From contig JAPLDU010000007.1 in the NCBI GenBank assembly GCA_026391255.1, positions 1 to 56,125 on the forward strand: a stretch of DNA of 56,125 bases. Reading direction: 5' to 3'. The translations under genes were made by a program, and so were the position numbers. Shown here piece after piece: positions 8,383 to 16,611 of this stretch; within the stretch, counting starts at the first letter, position 1, and every line of letters begins with the position of its first letter. A model generated the notes under the pieces. The model was not told where the DNA came from. It searched no databases and saw nothing but the letters and a program-made list of their open reading frames with translations. This DNA is from Bacteroidia bacterium (GTDB lineage: Bacteria; Bacteroidota; Bacteroidia; Bacteroidales; JAPLDU01).

Positions 8383-8533
8383 CCTGATGTTGAAAACTAA
8401 ATGGATGATTTATTTTGATTCTTGAACAAAATGTATATTTTCGCAGAGGATTTACAATTTCCATTAAGTATAAAGAAAGTTAGTATTTGAAAAAAATAGT
8501 ATCTGACAGTTGGCATAAACATACATGTTATAA
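8383..8533 (+). repeat. Direct repeat A, copy 2
   Basis: This is the second copy of the 6528-6677 segment, near-identical for the first ~48 bp and diverging afterwards by substitutions and small indels. It precedes the coiled-coil gene at 8600. The two copies bracket the methyltransferase pair. Confidence 0.8.
8414..8443 (+). promoter_or_regulatory. Predicted promoter for 8600 gene
   Basis: TTTG at 8414-8417, an 18-nt spacer and TATTTTCG at 8436-8443 give one mismatch from the Bacteroidota -7 box. It is positionally equivalent to the promoter in copy 1. Confidence 0.55.
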
Positions 8534-8599
8534 GCCATTCTTAAAAAGAATCATATACCGAGTTAATTAATATTTTTAAAATTATAAAAACAGAAATCA

Positions 8600-9577
8600 A
8601 TGAAATTTATTTATTATTTATTCATTCTTTTATTATTACTAATTCTTGTTTCTTTCTGCAAACAAGATTCTAATGATAAAATAAAAAATCAAATATCTAA
8701 AATTCAATCAAAAGATACGACTGCATTAAGTGAAGGGAATGCATATAAAATGCTTTATGAAAATCAATTAAAATCAAATGATTCAATTCTTAAAACAATT
8801 TTCTATGCATTAGGAGGACTTGGAAGTGCGGTACTATTAATGTATGCAAGTACCTGGTGGTTTAACGAAAAGAAAGTGCGAGATGTTATTAATGAAATCG
8901 ATACTAAAATTAAGGGAGTAAAAAAAGATACACTTACTGAGTTGACAGAAAATATTAATAAACTTTCAACTGAAAAATCAACAGAGATATATCAAATACA
9001 AAACAAATTACAAGAAGAAACTGCAGCAAACATAACAGAATTAACATTAAAATTTACTGAGCTTTCTGAAAAAATCAGAGCTGAAATAAAAGAAGACAAT
9101 AAAGGTTTGATAAATAATTATCAAAAACAACTTGAAACATTTAACCAAAATTATGTTCAACAAATAAATTCTTTAAATGATAATATTAAAACACTAAACT
9201 CAGATATAAATGAAAAAATAAATAGTAAAGAAGAAAATCTTAAAGGATTAATCAATTCAGAAACGCAATTAAGATTGTCTGAAATAAATTCCATAAAAGC
9301 AAATATTTTTAGAAACGAGTTTTGGATGTGGGATGCAAGAGGAGTGCATATTAATGCTTTAAGAGCTCAATTAAATGAACTTGCCTTAAAACTTGAAAAT
9401 AAATATTCAGATCTTCATTTTTATTTAGAACAAATTTTGGAAACTAGCAAAAAACTAAGTTATTTGTATGACTTTGACAAGAAAGAAATAAGAAAATTGT
9501 TGACAAAAGTACCTGAAAATAATATGGAGATTGTTTTTGAAATTTTAAAAATTACAGATAATTTAAAAGAATTATAA
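8600..9577 (+). CDS. Membrane-anchored coiled-coil protein of unknown function
   Basis: The 325-residue protein starts with a strongly hydrophobic leader (residues 1-19) followed by Cys20, but Phe at -1 makes this a poor lipobox. A second membrane segment spans about 66-86 (IFYALGGLGSAVLLMYASTW). Residues 92-235 are charged and predicted to form a long coiled coil. The end (236-325) is helical with an aromatic patch, NEFWMWDARGVHI. The architecture suggests a membrane-tethered scaffold or rod, reminiscent of phage-lysis or partition helpers, but I recognise no family. It is AT-richer than the core genes and preceded by repeat A, consistent with an accessory gene. Confidence 0.6.
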   Translation: MKFIYYLFILLLLLILVSFCKQDSNDKIKNQISKIQSKDTTALSEGNAYKMLYENQLKSNDSILKTIFYALGGLGSAVLLMYASTWWFNEKKVRDVINEIDTKIKGVKKDTLTELTENINKLSTEKSTEIYQIQNKLQEETAANITELTLKFTELSEKIRAEIKEDNKGLINNYQKQLETFNQNYVQQINSLNDNIKTLNSDINEKINSKEENLKGLINSETQLRLSEINSIKANIFRNEFWMWDARGVHINALRAQLNELALKLENKYSDLHFYLEQILETSKKLSYLYDFDKKEIRKLLTKVPENNMEIVFEILKITDNLKEL

Positions 9578-10012
9578 TAAACGAATCATAACCTAAAGAA
9601 AAACAGCTTATTTCAAGCTGCTCATAAACAATGGATGTGGTTTCAAAAAGTTCAACATACCTGCCCGCAGTAATGCTAAATATAAAAAATACTAAACCAC
9701 GCAATCCGCCACTGCTTAAAGCGACGAAATAGTTATCTTGCATTAACTAAAATTTTCAGCCATCACATTTCTGATTCACGAATTTTCAAATGACAAAAAG
9801 AAAATGATAACATCTTTATTACTGAAAAGTCTCCATGAAGGCTATCATTAATACATGCATGGCCGGTACCGGCAAGTACTCCGGACTTTGCCGGCAAGAT
9901 CATCAAGCGGCAGACATTGGCTGCCAGGTAAACACACGACTTTATCAATTTTTAATATTCAAAAAATATTAGTAAATTTGCATCATTGAATAAAATTTTA
10001 AAATGGTAATTC
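9578..10012. other. Intergenic region upstream of PIN module
   Basis: No convincing gene. It contains a palindromic cluster at about 9860-9895 (GCCGGTACCGGCAAGTACTC, then CGGACTTTGCCGGC) related to the GGCAAGT...GGACTTTGCC word at 749-771. A TAAATTTG-like box at about 9973 may be the promoter of the following toxin-antitoxin genes. Confidence 0.4.
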
Positions 10013-10471
10013 GATATTATTTATGTATATTCCGTTTTTGGCGGATACTTTGATGCTGAGTTTGAGGAGAAAACAAAAATATTTTTTAAGCAAATAATAA
10101 ATAAGGGCGTTAAAATATTATATTCTGAGTTGACAAAAAATGAGTTAGTAAACGCTCCTGATCAGGTAAAAGATTTTGTTAATGCATTACCTGAATATTT
10201 GATCGAATATATTGAAATTGTCAATGAGGCTCTTGACTTGGCAGATGTTTACATAAAAGAGAATGTTGTTGGAAAAACGAGTCGTGAAGATTGCATACAC
10301 ATAGCGCTTGCTACAATATTCAGAGCTGATGTTTTAGTAAGCTGGAATTTTAAACATATTGTAAATCTCAGCCGGATAAGAGGATATAACTCTGTAAATT
10401 TAAGGACAGGTTTTCCATCAATTGAGATTCGTTCACCATTAGAATTAATTGAATATGAAGAAAATAATTAA
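10013..10471 (+). pseudogene. PIN-domain toxin, N-terminus disrupted
   Basis: Read from 10013 the frame gives DIIYVYSVFGGYFDAEFEEK, then a typical PIN-domain body: LYSELTKNELVNAP, a later acidic region (TSREDCIHIALATIFRADVL) and SWNFKHIVN. PIN toxins of this clade are VapC-like ribonucleases starting with a YxDTSVxGGYFD motif. Here the D-T pair is missing (YVYSVFGG), removing the first catalytic aspartate. The only nearby ATG (10003) is out of frame, while the frame's first standard start (TTG 10130) lies inside the domain. A small deletion with frameshift near 10010-10030 explains both. The partner gene overlaps by 17 bp. Probably inactive unless this is an assembly error. Confidence 0.7.
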
Positions 10472-10607
10472 GAAAGACTTTGATGCTGTTAAATACATGA
10501 GACAGGAACGAGATAGGATAAGTAGAGAAATATCAGAAATGACTCATGAACAAATAATAGAATATTTTGCTAATCGTAGAAGCAAAGAAAGAATACCCAG
10601 CCGCTGA
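10455..10607 (+). CDS. Small antitoxin of PIN-toxin pair
   Basis: A 50-residue protein starts at the ATG at 10455, overlapping the toxin frame by 17 bp, and ends at 10607. It carries FDAVKYMRQERDRISREI, then MTHEQIIEYFANR. This matches a recurring small partner (FDAVxxMRxxRDxIsxEI...EEIIeYF) found directly after such PIN genes in Bacteroidota and cyanobacteria. It presumably neutralises the toxin by wrapping its active site with the C-terminal helix. It remains intact although the toxin is damaged, as expected if the antitoxin can outlive the toxin. Confidence 0.65.
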   Translation: MKKIIKKDFDAVKYMRQERDRISREISEMTHEQIIEYFANRRSKERIPSR

Positions 10608-10632
10608 ATTACTAGCTTGAACCTAACCTGAC

Positions 10633-10820
10633 CGAGCCAGAACCAAACAAGAAATCTCAAATCTCAAAATACAAATAACAAATAAATTTCAATCAACAAA
10701 TGACAAATTCAAAGTAGTTTGTTTCGTATTTGAAATTTTGTCCGCCTCGGCGGATTGTTAATTATTTGTTTTTTGTGATTTGTTTTTTGGAATTTTCTGC
10801 CAAAACGCATCAAGATTCCG
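10633..10820. repeat. Dispersed 180-190-bp repeat B, copy 1
   Basis: This element starts GAGCCAGAACCAAACAAGAA and ends near TGCCAAAACGCATCAAGATT. The inner left part (CAAATCTCAAAATACAAATA and following) is an imperfect inverted match to the inner right part (TTATTTGTTTTTTGTGATTT and following), so the RNA would fold into a long AU-rich hairpin. Related copies lie at 46603-46781 and 51609-51790. Copy 1 carries a TCCGCCTCGGCGGA palindrome in its middle. It sits between the antitoxin and the 3' end of the radical SAM gene. Confidence 0.8.
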
Positions 10821-10870
10821 GAAACAAGGTACTAACCATTTCAAACCGAAAGAACACATAATCCTTTGAT

Positions 10871-12004
10871 TTATTCCCATACCCCGTTTATCTTGCAGCC
10901 GCACTTAGCGCATGCGCCAAGTTTTAGATTCTTGGAGACAACCATATAACCTTTTCGCTGCAGCACCACCGTCTTGCATTTCGGACAATAAACGCTCATG
11001 GCATCAAGGTCTGCCACATTTCCCATATAAATATATTTGCAGCCGGCATTCAGGGCAATTTCTTTCGCTTTATGCAGGGCGCTGTCCGGCGTGGATGGCA
11101 ACTGCGTCAGTTTATACATGGGATGAAACTTCAGGAAATGCAGGGGATAATTATCGAACTTATTTAAAACAAGCCAGTCGCACATTCGCTTGATCATATC
11201 AAAATCATCAGTCCACGAAGGAACAACCAGGTTTGTGATTTCAAGCCAGACACCTTCGTCTCTCAGCGTTTTCAATGTATCCAGAACAGGTTGAAGTTTG
11301 CCTGCATTCAGCCTGAGATAAATGTCATCGCTGAATGATTTTAAGTTTATGTTCGCTGCATCAATATACCGGCATAAGTCGCGAAGGGGTTTTTCATTGA
11401 TATACCCGTTTGACACCAGCACATTTTTCAGATTCTTTTCGCGGGCAAGCTTTGCAGTATCGAACATGTATTCATAGAAACTGATGGGCTCAGAATAAGT
11501 GTAAGCAACGGACCGGCATTTTTGGGCCAGGCAATTTTCGACCACTTTCCCGGGCATCAGGTCTTCATTGTTTGTATCATACGGACTTGATTGCGATATT
11601 TCCCAGTTCTGACAGTTCAGACAGGCAAAATTGCAGCCGGCAGTGGCAATGGAATAAGCATGGGTATTGGGTAAAAAATGTAACAACGGTTTTTTTTCAA
11701 TCGGGTCATTGTACACAGCACATGGATTGCCATAAGCAACAGAATAAAGCTTGTTGTCTTTACTCACACGGTTCCTGCACAGACTGGTCTCTCCGGGCTT
11801 GAGTGTGCATTCGTTCGGGCACACCAGACATTTCAGTCCCCTCGGTGTTTCGGAATAATAAAATGCTTCTTTACTCCATTTCCATAACCCGCCGGTTTTT
11901 GAGGACATGATACCATCCATTGCCATGGAATTCCTGGAAAGACAAAATCCTCCAATTCCGGCTAAACCCATCTCAATAAACCGGCGTTTGTTCATTTTTT
12001 CCAT
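10871..12004 (-). CDS. amrS: AmmeMemoRadiSam-system radical SAM enzyme with Tat-like leader
   Basis: The 377-residue radical SAM protein has its cluster motif in GCNFACLNCQNW (Cys124, Cys128, Cys131). An N-terminal cysteine knuckle precedes it (Cys59, 62, 66, 76), and a C-terminal zinc-ribbon-like pair of knuckles (YCPKCK...GACAKCGC) follows. This arrangement, together with the Memo-AMMECR1 gene at 15085-16611, identifies the AmmeMemoRadiSam system radical SAM enzyme. The reaction of the system is not established. The N-terminus (NKRRFIEMGLAGIGGF) looks like a twin-arginine leader, so the folded iron-sulfur enzyme may be exported or membrane-attached. The second ATG (residue 4) is an alternative start. 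It lies downstream of the spermidine-synthase-like gene on the same strand. Confidence 0.85.
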   Translation of the reverse strand: MEKMNKRRFIEMGLAGIGGFCLSRNSMAMDGIMSSKTGGLWKWSKEAFYYSETPRGLKCLVCPNECTLKPGETSLCRNRVSKDNKLYSVAYGNPCAVYNDPIEKKPLLHFLPNTHAYSIATAGCNFACLNCQNWEISQSSPYDTNNEDLMPGKVVENCLAQKCRSVAYTYSEPISFYEYMFDTAKLAREKNLKNVLVSNGYINEKPLRDLCRYIDAANINLKSFSDDIYLRLNAGKLQPVLDTLKTLRDEGVWLEITNLVVPSWTDDFDMIKRMCDWLVLNKFDNYPLHFLKFHPMYKLTQLPSTPDSALHKAKEIALNAGCKYIYMGNVADLDAMSVYCPKCKTVVLQRKGYMVVSKNLKLGACAKCGCKINGVWE

Positions 12005-12367
12005 ATCCAGACTTTAAAATATGTTTTTATTCATGAAATTTAGAGTTCATAAAGTTCATAAAGTTTATAAAGTTTAAAAGTTTTAAAATACAAATTATTA
12101 TATTAATTTGAGTTTTTTGGCCATTTAAATTGTGAGATTGTTCCGAAAATCAATAATAATAATAATGCCACTAAGACTCAAAGACACCAAGAATCACAAA
12201 GTCCTTATTCCTTTTCGTATTAAACTTGGTGAAACTTTGTGTCTTAGTGCCTTTTTGGCGATAATTTATTTTTCGGAGTGGACTCAATTATCAATTCTTG
12301 ATTATTTGTTTTTTTTAGTGACTTTAAATTTTCAACCTTATAAACATTAAGCACTTTGAGGGTAAAA
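12005..12367. repeat. 9-bp tandem array plus inverted repeat
   Basis: At 12043-12083 a short (AGTTYATAA)n array (GAGTTCATAAAGTTCATAAA) lies directly upstream of the radical SAM start. At 12167-12191 and 12225-12251 an inverted repeat (GCCACTAAGACTCAAAGACA... versus ...TGTGTCTTAGTGCC) could form a long hairpin. A 72-codon open frame across it is not credible as a gene. Confidence 0.65.
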
Positions 12368-14821
12368 CTATTTTTTAAAATACCATAAAATCAAAAAAGA
12401 GATTAAATTGAAAACAACCAGGACGAATATTGATGAAATATACCCGAACACCGGTATTAACACGGTTGATATCACCAGAAGTCCCAACGCCGAGCCAAAC
12501 AAATCGACCCCGTACAGATAGCCTGTCTTGTTTTCAAATGTTTCCGGCAGTTTCCTCAATGCAAGTGCAAACTGAAATCCGCACAAATATGCCGGAATAA
12601 ATGTAATTAAACCGATAATTATGTACAGTAAATAACCAGCGCTGATCTTTGGTAAAAGCAGGATGATACCTGAGACCAGCAGGGCAATCATCATCACCAA
12701 AAATTGAATTTTAAATAATGGAGCATCTCCCCATTTCTTTTGTTGTCGTGCCCCCAGGGTAAGTCCACCCATAAATACGGCAAAAATAAGACCAGTAGCG
12801 GCATACAAATACCCGAACATCACCTGGAAAACAATAAGGATAAGCATTTCGAGAGAGGACGCCGTGAACCCTGTTACAAAGACACTGTAAGATACCAGGT
12901 TCAACCGGAACATTGGAACCAGCAACAATGCAAGAATAATAATGAATAAGGCCACCGCATTTACATTGAACAAACTGAAAAAGTTCGTCGTCTGAGCCCA
13001 TAAAGCCGAAGGATTCAGGTCGGTATTCACAGGAGCGTTGCGATCCAATGATTGCTGGATGTATTCACTTCGCTCCATTAGCGATTGATTTTCCATGTAA
13101 TAAGGATTCACATATTGTGTCTCAATATTTTTTGATAGGAATAGCTTTTCATAATCAAGAGAAACGGGGCTGTCGCTTGCAATGAAGTAATTCCTGCTTC
13201 CGGGAACGATGATCACATATGAATAAACATCCCGCATCGTATTGAACAGAATGGAATGAAGACGGCTGTTTTCCCTGCTCATATAATTCCCTGATGTACT
13301 CAGACTATAACTGGTAATGGTATGCCGGGTCGAATGAGTTTTCAACAACTGCATAAATTCGAGTGAGAAATACCGGTTAAGCTGAATTGTGGAAGATTCC
13401 GGAACATCCATGATTATTACATCGTAATGCGCGGTATCGGTCAGGAGAAATCTGCGCGGGTCCTGCCGGATCACCTTGATTTTTGGATCGGGCGCAGGAT
13501 TGAAATACTTTTTGGAATATTTCAAAAACCATGGATTTGGCTCGATATATATGATCTGCCTGACTGACGAATATTTGAGGATTTCAGGAACAATTCCCAT
13601 ATATCCGCCTGAAACCAGTAGGACTTTCACAGGGTCTGCGTGCTGCAATCCCGGGAAATGGGCAGTCTCCTCGTTGTACACAATATCATTGCCGGTATAT
13701 TGCAGGGTCATATTCGAAAAAAGGTACAGCTGTCCTGCGCTCTCGGTTATTGTCAACGCTCCGTAAGGTGTATCGTGGGTTTCGATAATTTTCTGGTTTT
13801 TAAACAAGGGCGCTTTTGTCAACAAATCAATCCGGAGAACAATGAACAACACAGGAATAACCAGAGCAAGCAGAATTGCAGCATATCTCAATATCATATT
13901 GCGTGTAAAAAAGATAGCCGATGCAATGATATTTAATGCAAATACCATCGCCAGTACCTGGCCAGGTTCTAAAAACAGAACAACTGTGAATGTGATGATT
14001 ATGCCACCGATGATACTTCCTGTTGTTTCTGATATATAATTATCAGTCCCCTTATCCGGTTGTACCGATGCAAGAATTCTGAACACAAACCCGGAACAAA
14101 TACAGACAGGTAATAAAAAAAGGACCAGCATCAGCATTAGCTGCCATGTATTTATGAGCACTCCGACCGGAACAAACCATGCCTTTACCTGGCTCATGAG
14201 AGTCCCGATAACCAGGGCAAAAAAGCTGTATGAAAGAAGCACAATGATCTTTTGATTTGTTCCGCACGTTTCAATATCCTGCTTTTTACCAAGCCATGAA
14301 CCCAGGCCGGTCAGGGACATCCATAGTGCAAGAAAAACCCCGATGATAAGCTCATTGCCATAGAAAATACTTATGAACAGGCGCAGAAATATTACCTGTA
14401 TCATACTCATGCTGACACACAGAATAAGCAGCAATGATTTTACCTGTTTTGGAGTATAACCCGATGATTCAATTCCTGACGATGCCTGAATTTCTTTTTT
14501 GTTTCCGATAAAATTCAAAGATGGGAAGTAATACCTGATATGCCAGCAAAGATGAAATAAGGCAATCAGGCTCATGGCAATGCCAAAGTTGACATGATAG
14601 CTGAGAATTTCTTTAATGTAGGGAATTTCAAGTTTGAAATCAATTTGTATTGCCATCAGGATACCTAAAACAGCCGTAACGAGAAAAGTTATCAGCAGGA
14701 TATAGTTCCAGAGCTTGCGGTGAAAAGCTTTCCGGGTCATTCCTGTCAAGGCGGCAAACCATGTGTAGAAATAAAGTGAACCGATTATTGCACCAACCGG
14801 TATCAGCAGATATGGATTCAT
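12368..14821 (-). CDS. Large membrane protein with spermidine-synthase-like domain and putative cytochrome-b-like N-terminus
   Basis: The 817-residue polytopic protein has three parts. Residues 1-105 form 2-3 membrane helices with histidines at 34, 76, 90 and 94 (YHVNFG...ALFHLCWHIRYY), resembling b-type cytochrome modules; this is my inference. Residues 130-335 hold many helices as in fused MFS/spermidine-synthase proteins. Residues 345-600 are a soluble Rossmann-type domain like spermidine synthase, with VLLVSGGYMGIVPEIL, IIYIEPNP as the nucleotide-binding acidic site, and DVIIMDVPES. The rest is again membrane-embedded. The GGGEG loop reads GGYMG, so aminopropyl transfer is not assured. 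It lies between the Memo-AMMECR1 and radical SAM genes, all on one strand. Confidence 0.75.
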   Translation of the reverse strand: MNPYLLIPVGAIIGSLYFYTWFAALTGMTRKAFHRKLWNYILLITFLVTAVLGILMAIQIDFKLEIPYIKEILSYHVNFGIAMSLIALFHLCWHIRYYFPSLNFIGNKKEIQASSGIESSGYTPKQVKSLLLILCVSMSMIQVIFLRLFISIFYGNELIIGVFLALWMSLTGLGSWLGKKQDIETCGTNQKIIVLLSYSFFALVIGTLMSQVKAWFVPVGVLINTWQLMLMLVLFLLPVCICSGFVFRILASVQPDKGTDNYISETTGSIIGGIIITFTVVLFLEPGQVLAMVFALNIIASAIFFTRNMILRYAAILLALVIPVLFIVLRIDLLTKAPLFKNQKIIETHDTPYGALTITESAGQLYLFSNMTLQYTGNDIVYNEETAHFPGLQHADPVKVLLVSGGYMGIVPEILKYSSVRQIIYIEPNPWFLKYSKKYFNPAPDPKIKVIRQDPRRFLLTDTAHYDVIIMDVPESSTIQLNRYFSLEFMQLLKTHSTRHTITSYSLSTSGNYMSRENSRLHSILFNTMRDVYSYVIIVPGSRNYFIASDSPVSLDYEKLFLSKNIETQYVNPYYMENQSLMERSEYIQQSLDRNAPVNTDLNPSALWAQTTNFFSLFNVNAVALFIIILALLLVPMFRLNLVSYSVFVTGFTASSLEMLILIVFQVMFGYLYAATGLIFAVFMGGLTLGARQQKKWGDAPLFKIQFLVMMIALLVSGIILLLPKISAGYLLYIIIGLITFIPAYLCGFQFALALRKLPETFENKTGYLYGVDLFGSALGLLVISTVLIPVFGYISSIFVLVVFNLISFLILWYFKK

Positions 14822-14940
14822 TTTATATTAAAACGAAATTTATTTATTACATAAATATTGCTTAATCTACTAAATATCATTTGATTATATTCGTAAATCG
14901 TAATTCGTAAATCAATATCGTTTAGTTAGCAAAAATCAAA

Positions 14941-15040
14941 TAGAACGCTGATGACGCAGATTGTTATGATTATTTAAGATATATCTGATGTTAACGATGA
15001 TCTGTGTTTATCATATTTATCAGCGTTATCTGCGTTCTAT
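14941..15040. repeat. Inverted-repeat element (AGAACGC type)
   Basis: Left arm TAGAACGC-TGATGACGC-AGATT (14941-14962) faces right arm reading TAGAACGC-AGATAACGC-TGATAA on the other strand (15018-15040). The TGAT and AGAT words are exchanged between arms. A short 'TTCGTAAATC' word repeat precedes it at 14891-14915. Confidence 0.65.
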
Positions 15041-15084
15041 TCTTGACTATACGACATTGATTCATAATTCTAAAATTAATATAA

Positions 15085-16611
15085 TCATTTTTTTTCACCA
15101 AAAACAATGGCCTGGTAGATGAAAATATCAGCATCTTTCCACCCGTTCCACCCAATACCTGCCTTGTCCTGTGCACAATGGCCCAGGAACTCTTCTTTTG
15201 TCCAACCTGTTTCAGTGGCGACCTGAGGCAGAAAGGTGCCACCCGAAATGCCTTTCTTAATGTAAATTCCATCACGGCCAAGAACAATTTCATCAATTGA
15301 TTTTATTTTCTTCATAGGCGTAAGCGCCGAAATCTCAATATCAAGCTTATCTATCTCATCAGCGCTCACCCTTCTGAAACGATTATCCCTTGTCGAAGCA
15401 GCAACAGCCATTTCCTGCACGGTCTGGTACAAGGACTTATCAGCCGAAAAATCACCGATACAACCTCTCAGTTGTCCGTTTTCAGTAAGGGTTACAAAAG
15501 CGCCGCAGGACTGCAGCATGCCAGTGGTGATACTTTTTTTATCAACCTCCGGCACTTTTCCGTGAACGATATATTCGGTGATCGTCTGACGGGCAATTTT
15601 AAGCAATGCTTTTTTTTCGGTTGGAGTGAGAAAGTCTTTTAATGTAGATTTTTCCTGTGGTCTGTCTGATTCGACAGCAATTGCCGCATAACCGACAACC
15701 CTCGATTTATCACCAAAATGGCTGTCGCCGGAATTTTTTGCAGCCACCATTTTAAAGCTAATCCCGGGCATATCCCGGGTAATGTCAAGCAAGGTAAGGA
15801 TGGATGTCCACCCGCACATTGTGGTCTGAAGGTTTGGGATATTCATTGCTTCAATCTCTTTTATGGTTTGAAGAAATTTATCCGGTGAATTTGTCATAAC
15901 GGCGCCTGTAATTTTTCTATCGCTTATTTGCGCATCGGAATAGCCCGGATAGTGTGATAAATCAGTACTAAATACAAACAAATTATCGTCATTAAAATAA
16001 GGTTTAATTGCATTGGCAATCAACTGGCAGGTTTTAGCCGTCTGAGTGCCAATGACAATCGGAACGAGGTTGAGATCATTGCCCAGCAGATATTGCAGGA
16101 AGGGCAACTGCACTTCAATGGTATGTTCGCCCAAATGTGCTTCAATATTTCCGGTAAAGCAGGGATTATCTGAAATCAGTTTTCTGCATAAATCCATATC
16201 CACCTTGACCGTACCAAGCGGGGTAATGAAGTTGCCCGAAGAATAAACTGACGCTCCGTCAAATAACATTTTATGGCTCGATCCGATGACAAAAATATTT
16301 TTGTAGGTTTTTTTCTCAATCTGGTTGTATGATGAAGCAGCCACATCGCCCGAAAAAACATAACCAGCATGAGGTGCGATAATGGCTATAACAGGTTTGT
16401 CAGACAATTTTGTAACTGCCCGGCCAAACATTGCTTTCAGAGTATCTGTCAGTGCGGCTTTACCGTCAGGATAAAATTGTCCGGCCACTGCCGGTTCCCT
16501 GTCATGCTGAAGGGTACTTTTATTACTTCCGGGTTGTGATTGACAATTGGAGCAAACAACCAGCATGATCATAAAAGTAATGCTGAAAATAAAAATCCTT
16601 TTTCCAGTCAT
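15085..16611 (-). CDS. Exported Memo-AMMECR1 fusion (AmmeMemoRadiSam B+A)
   Basis: The 508-residue fusion starts with a hydrophobic leader containing Cys20 and Cys23, so it is exported and possibly a lipoprotein. Residues 36-315 form a Memo domain, the class III dioxygenase-like fold. PHAGYVFSG (His81), GEHTIEVQLPF (His163) and MCGW (Cys266) match the metal-binding trio known from human MEMO1. Residues 325-508 form an AMMECR1 domain, with LRGCIG at 381-386 and a conserved TRDNRF stretch. Both are the companions of the radical SAM protein in AmmeMemoRadiSam loci, often as separate genes. Function is unresolved, and export makes a periplasmic modification role plausible. It is the first gene of a three-gene minus-strand run. 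Confidence 0.88.
   Translation of the reverse strand: MTGKRIFIFSITFMIMLVVCSNCQSQPGSNKSTLQHDREPAVAGQFYPDGKAALTDTLKAMFGRAVTKLSDKPVIAIIAPHAGYVFSGDVAASSYNQIEKKTYKNIFVIGSSHKMLFDGASVYSSGNFITPLGTVKVDMDLCRKLISDNPCFTGNIEAHLGEHTIEVQLPFLQYLLGNDLNLVPIVIGTQTAKTCQLIANAIKPYFNDDNLFVFSTDLSHYPGYSDAQISDRKITGAVMTNSPDKFLQTIKEIEAMNIPNLQTTMCGWTSILTLLDITRDMPGISFKMVAAKNSGDSHFGDKSRVVGYAAIAVESDRPQEKSTLKDFLTPTEKKALLKIARQTITEYIVHGKVPEVDKKSITTGMLQSCGAFVTLTENGQLRGCIGDFSADKSLYQTVQEMAVAASTRDNRFRRVSADEIDKLDIEISALTPMKKIKSIDEIVLGRDGIYIKKGISGGTFLPQVATETGWTKEEFLGHCAQDKAGIGWNGWKDADIFIYQAIVFGEKK

Noticed and set aside
12132-12350. 72-codon plus-strand open frame as a gene
   Set aside because: It runs through both arms of an inverted repeat, has no promoter or domain, and its translation reflects the repeat words.
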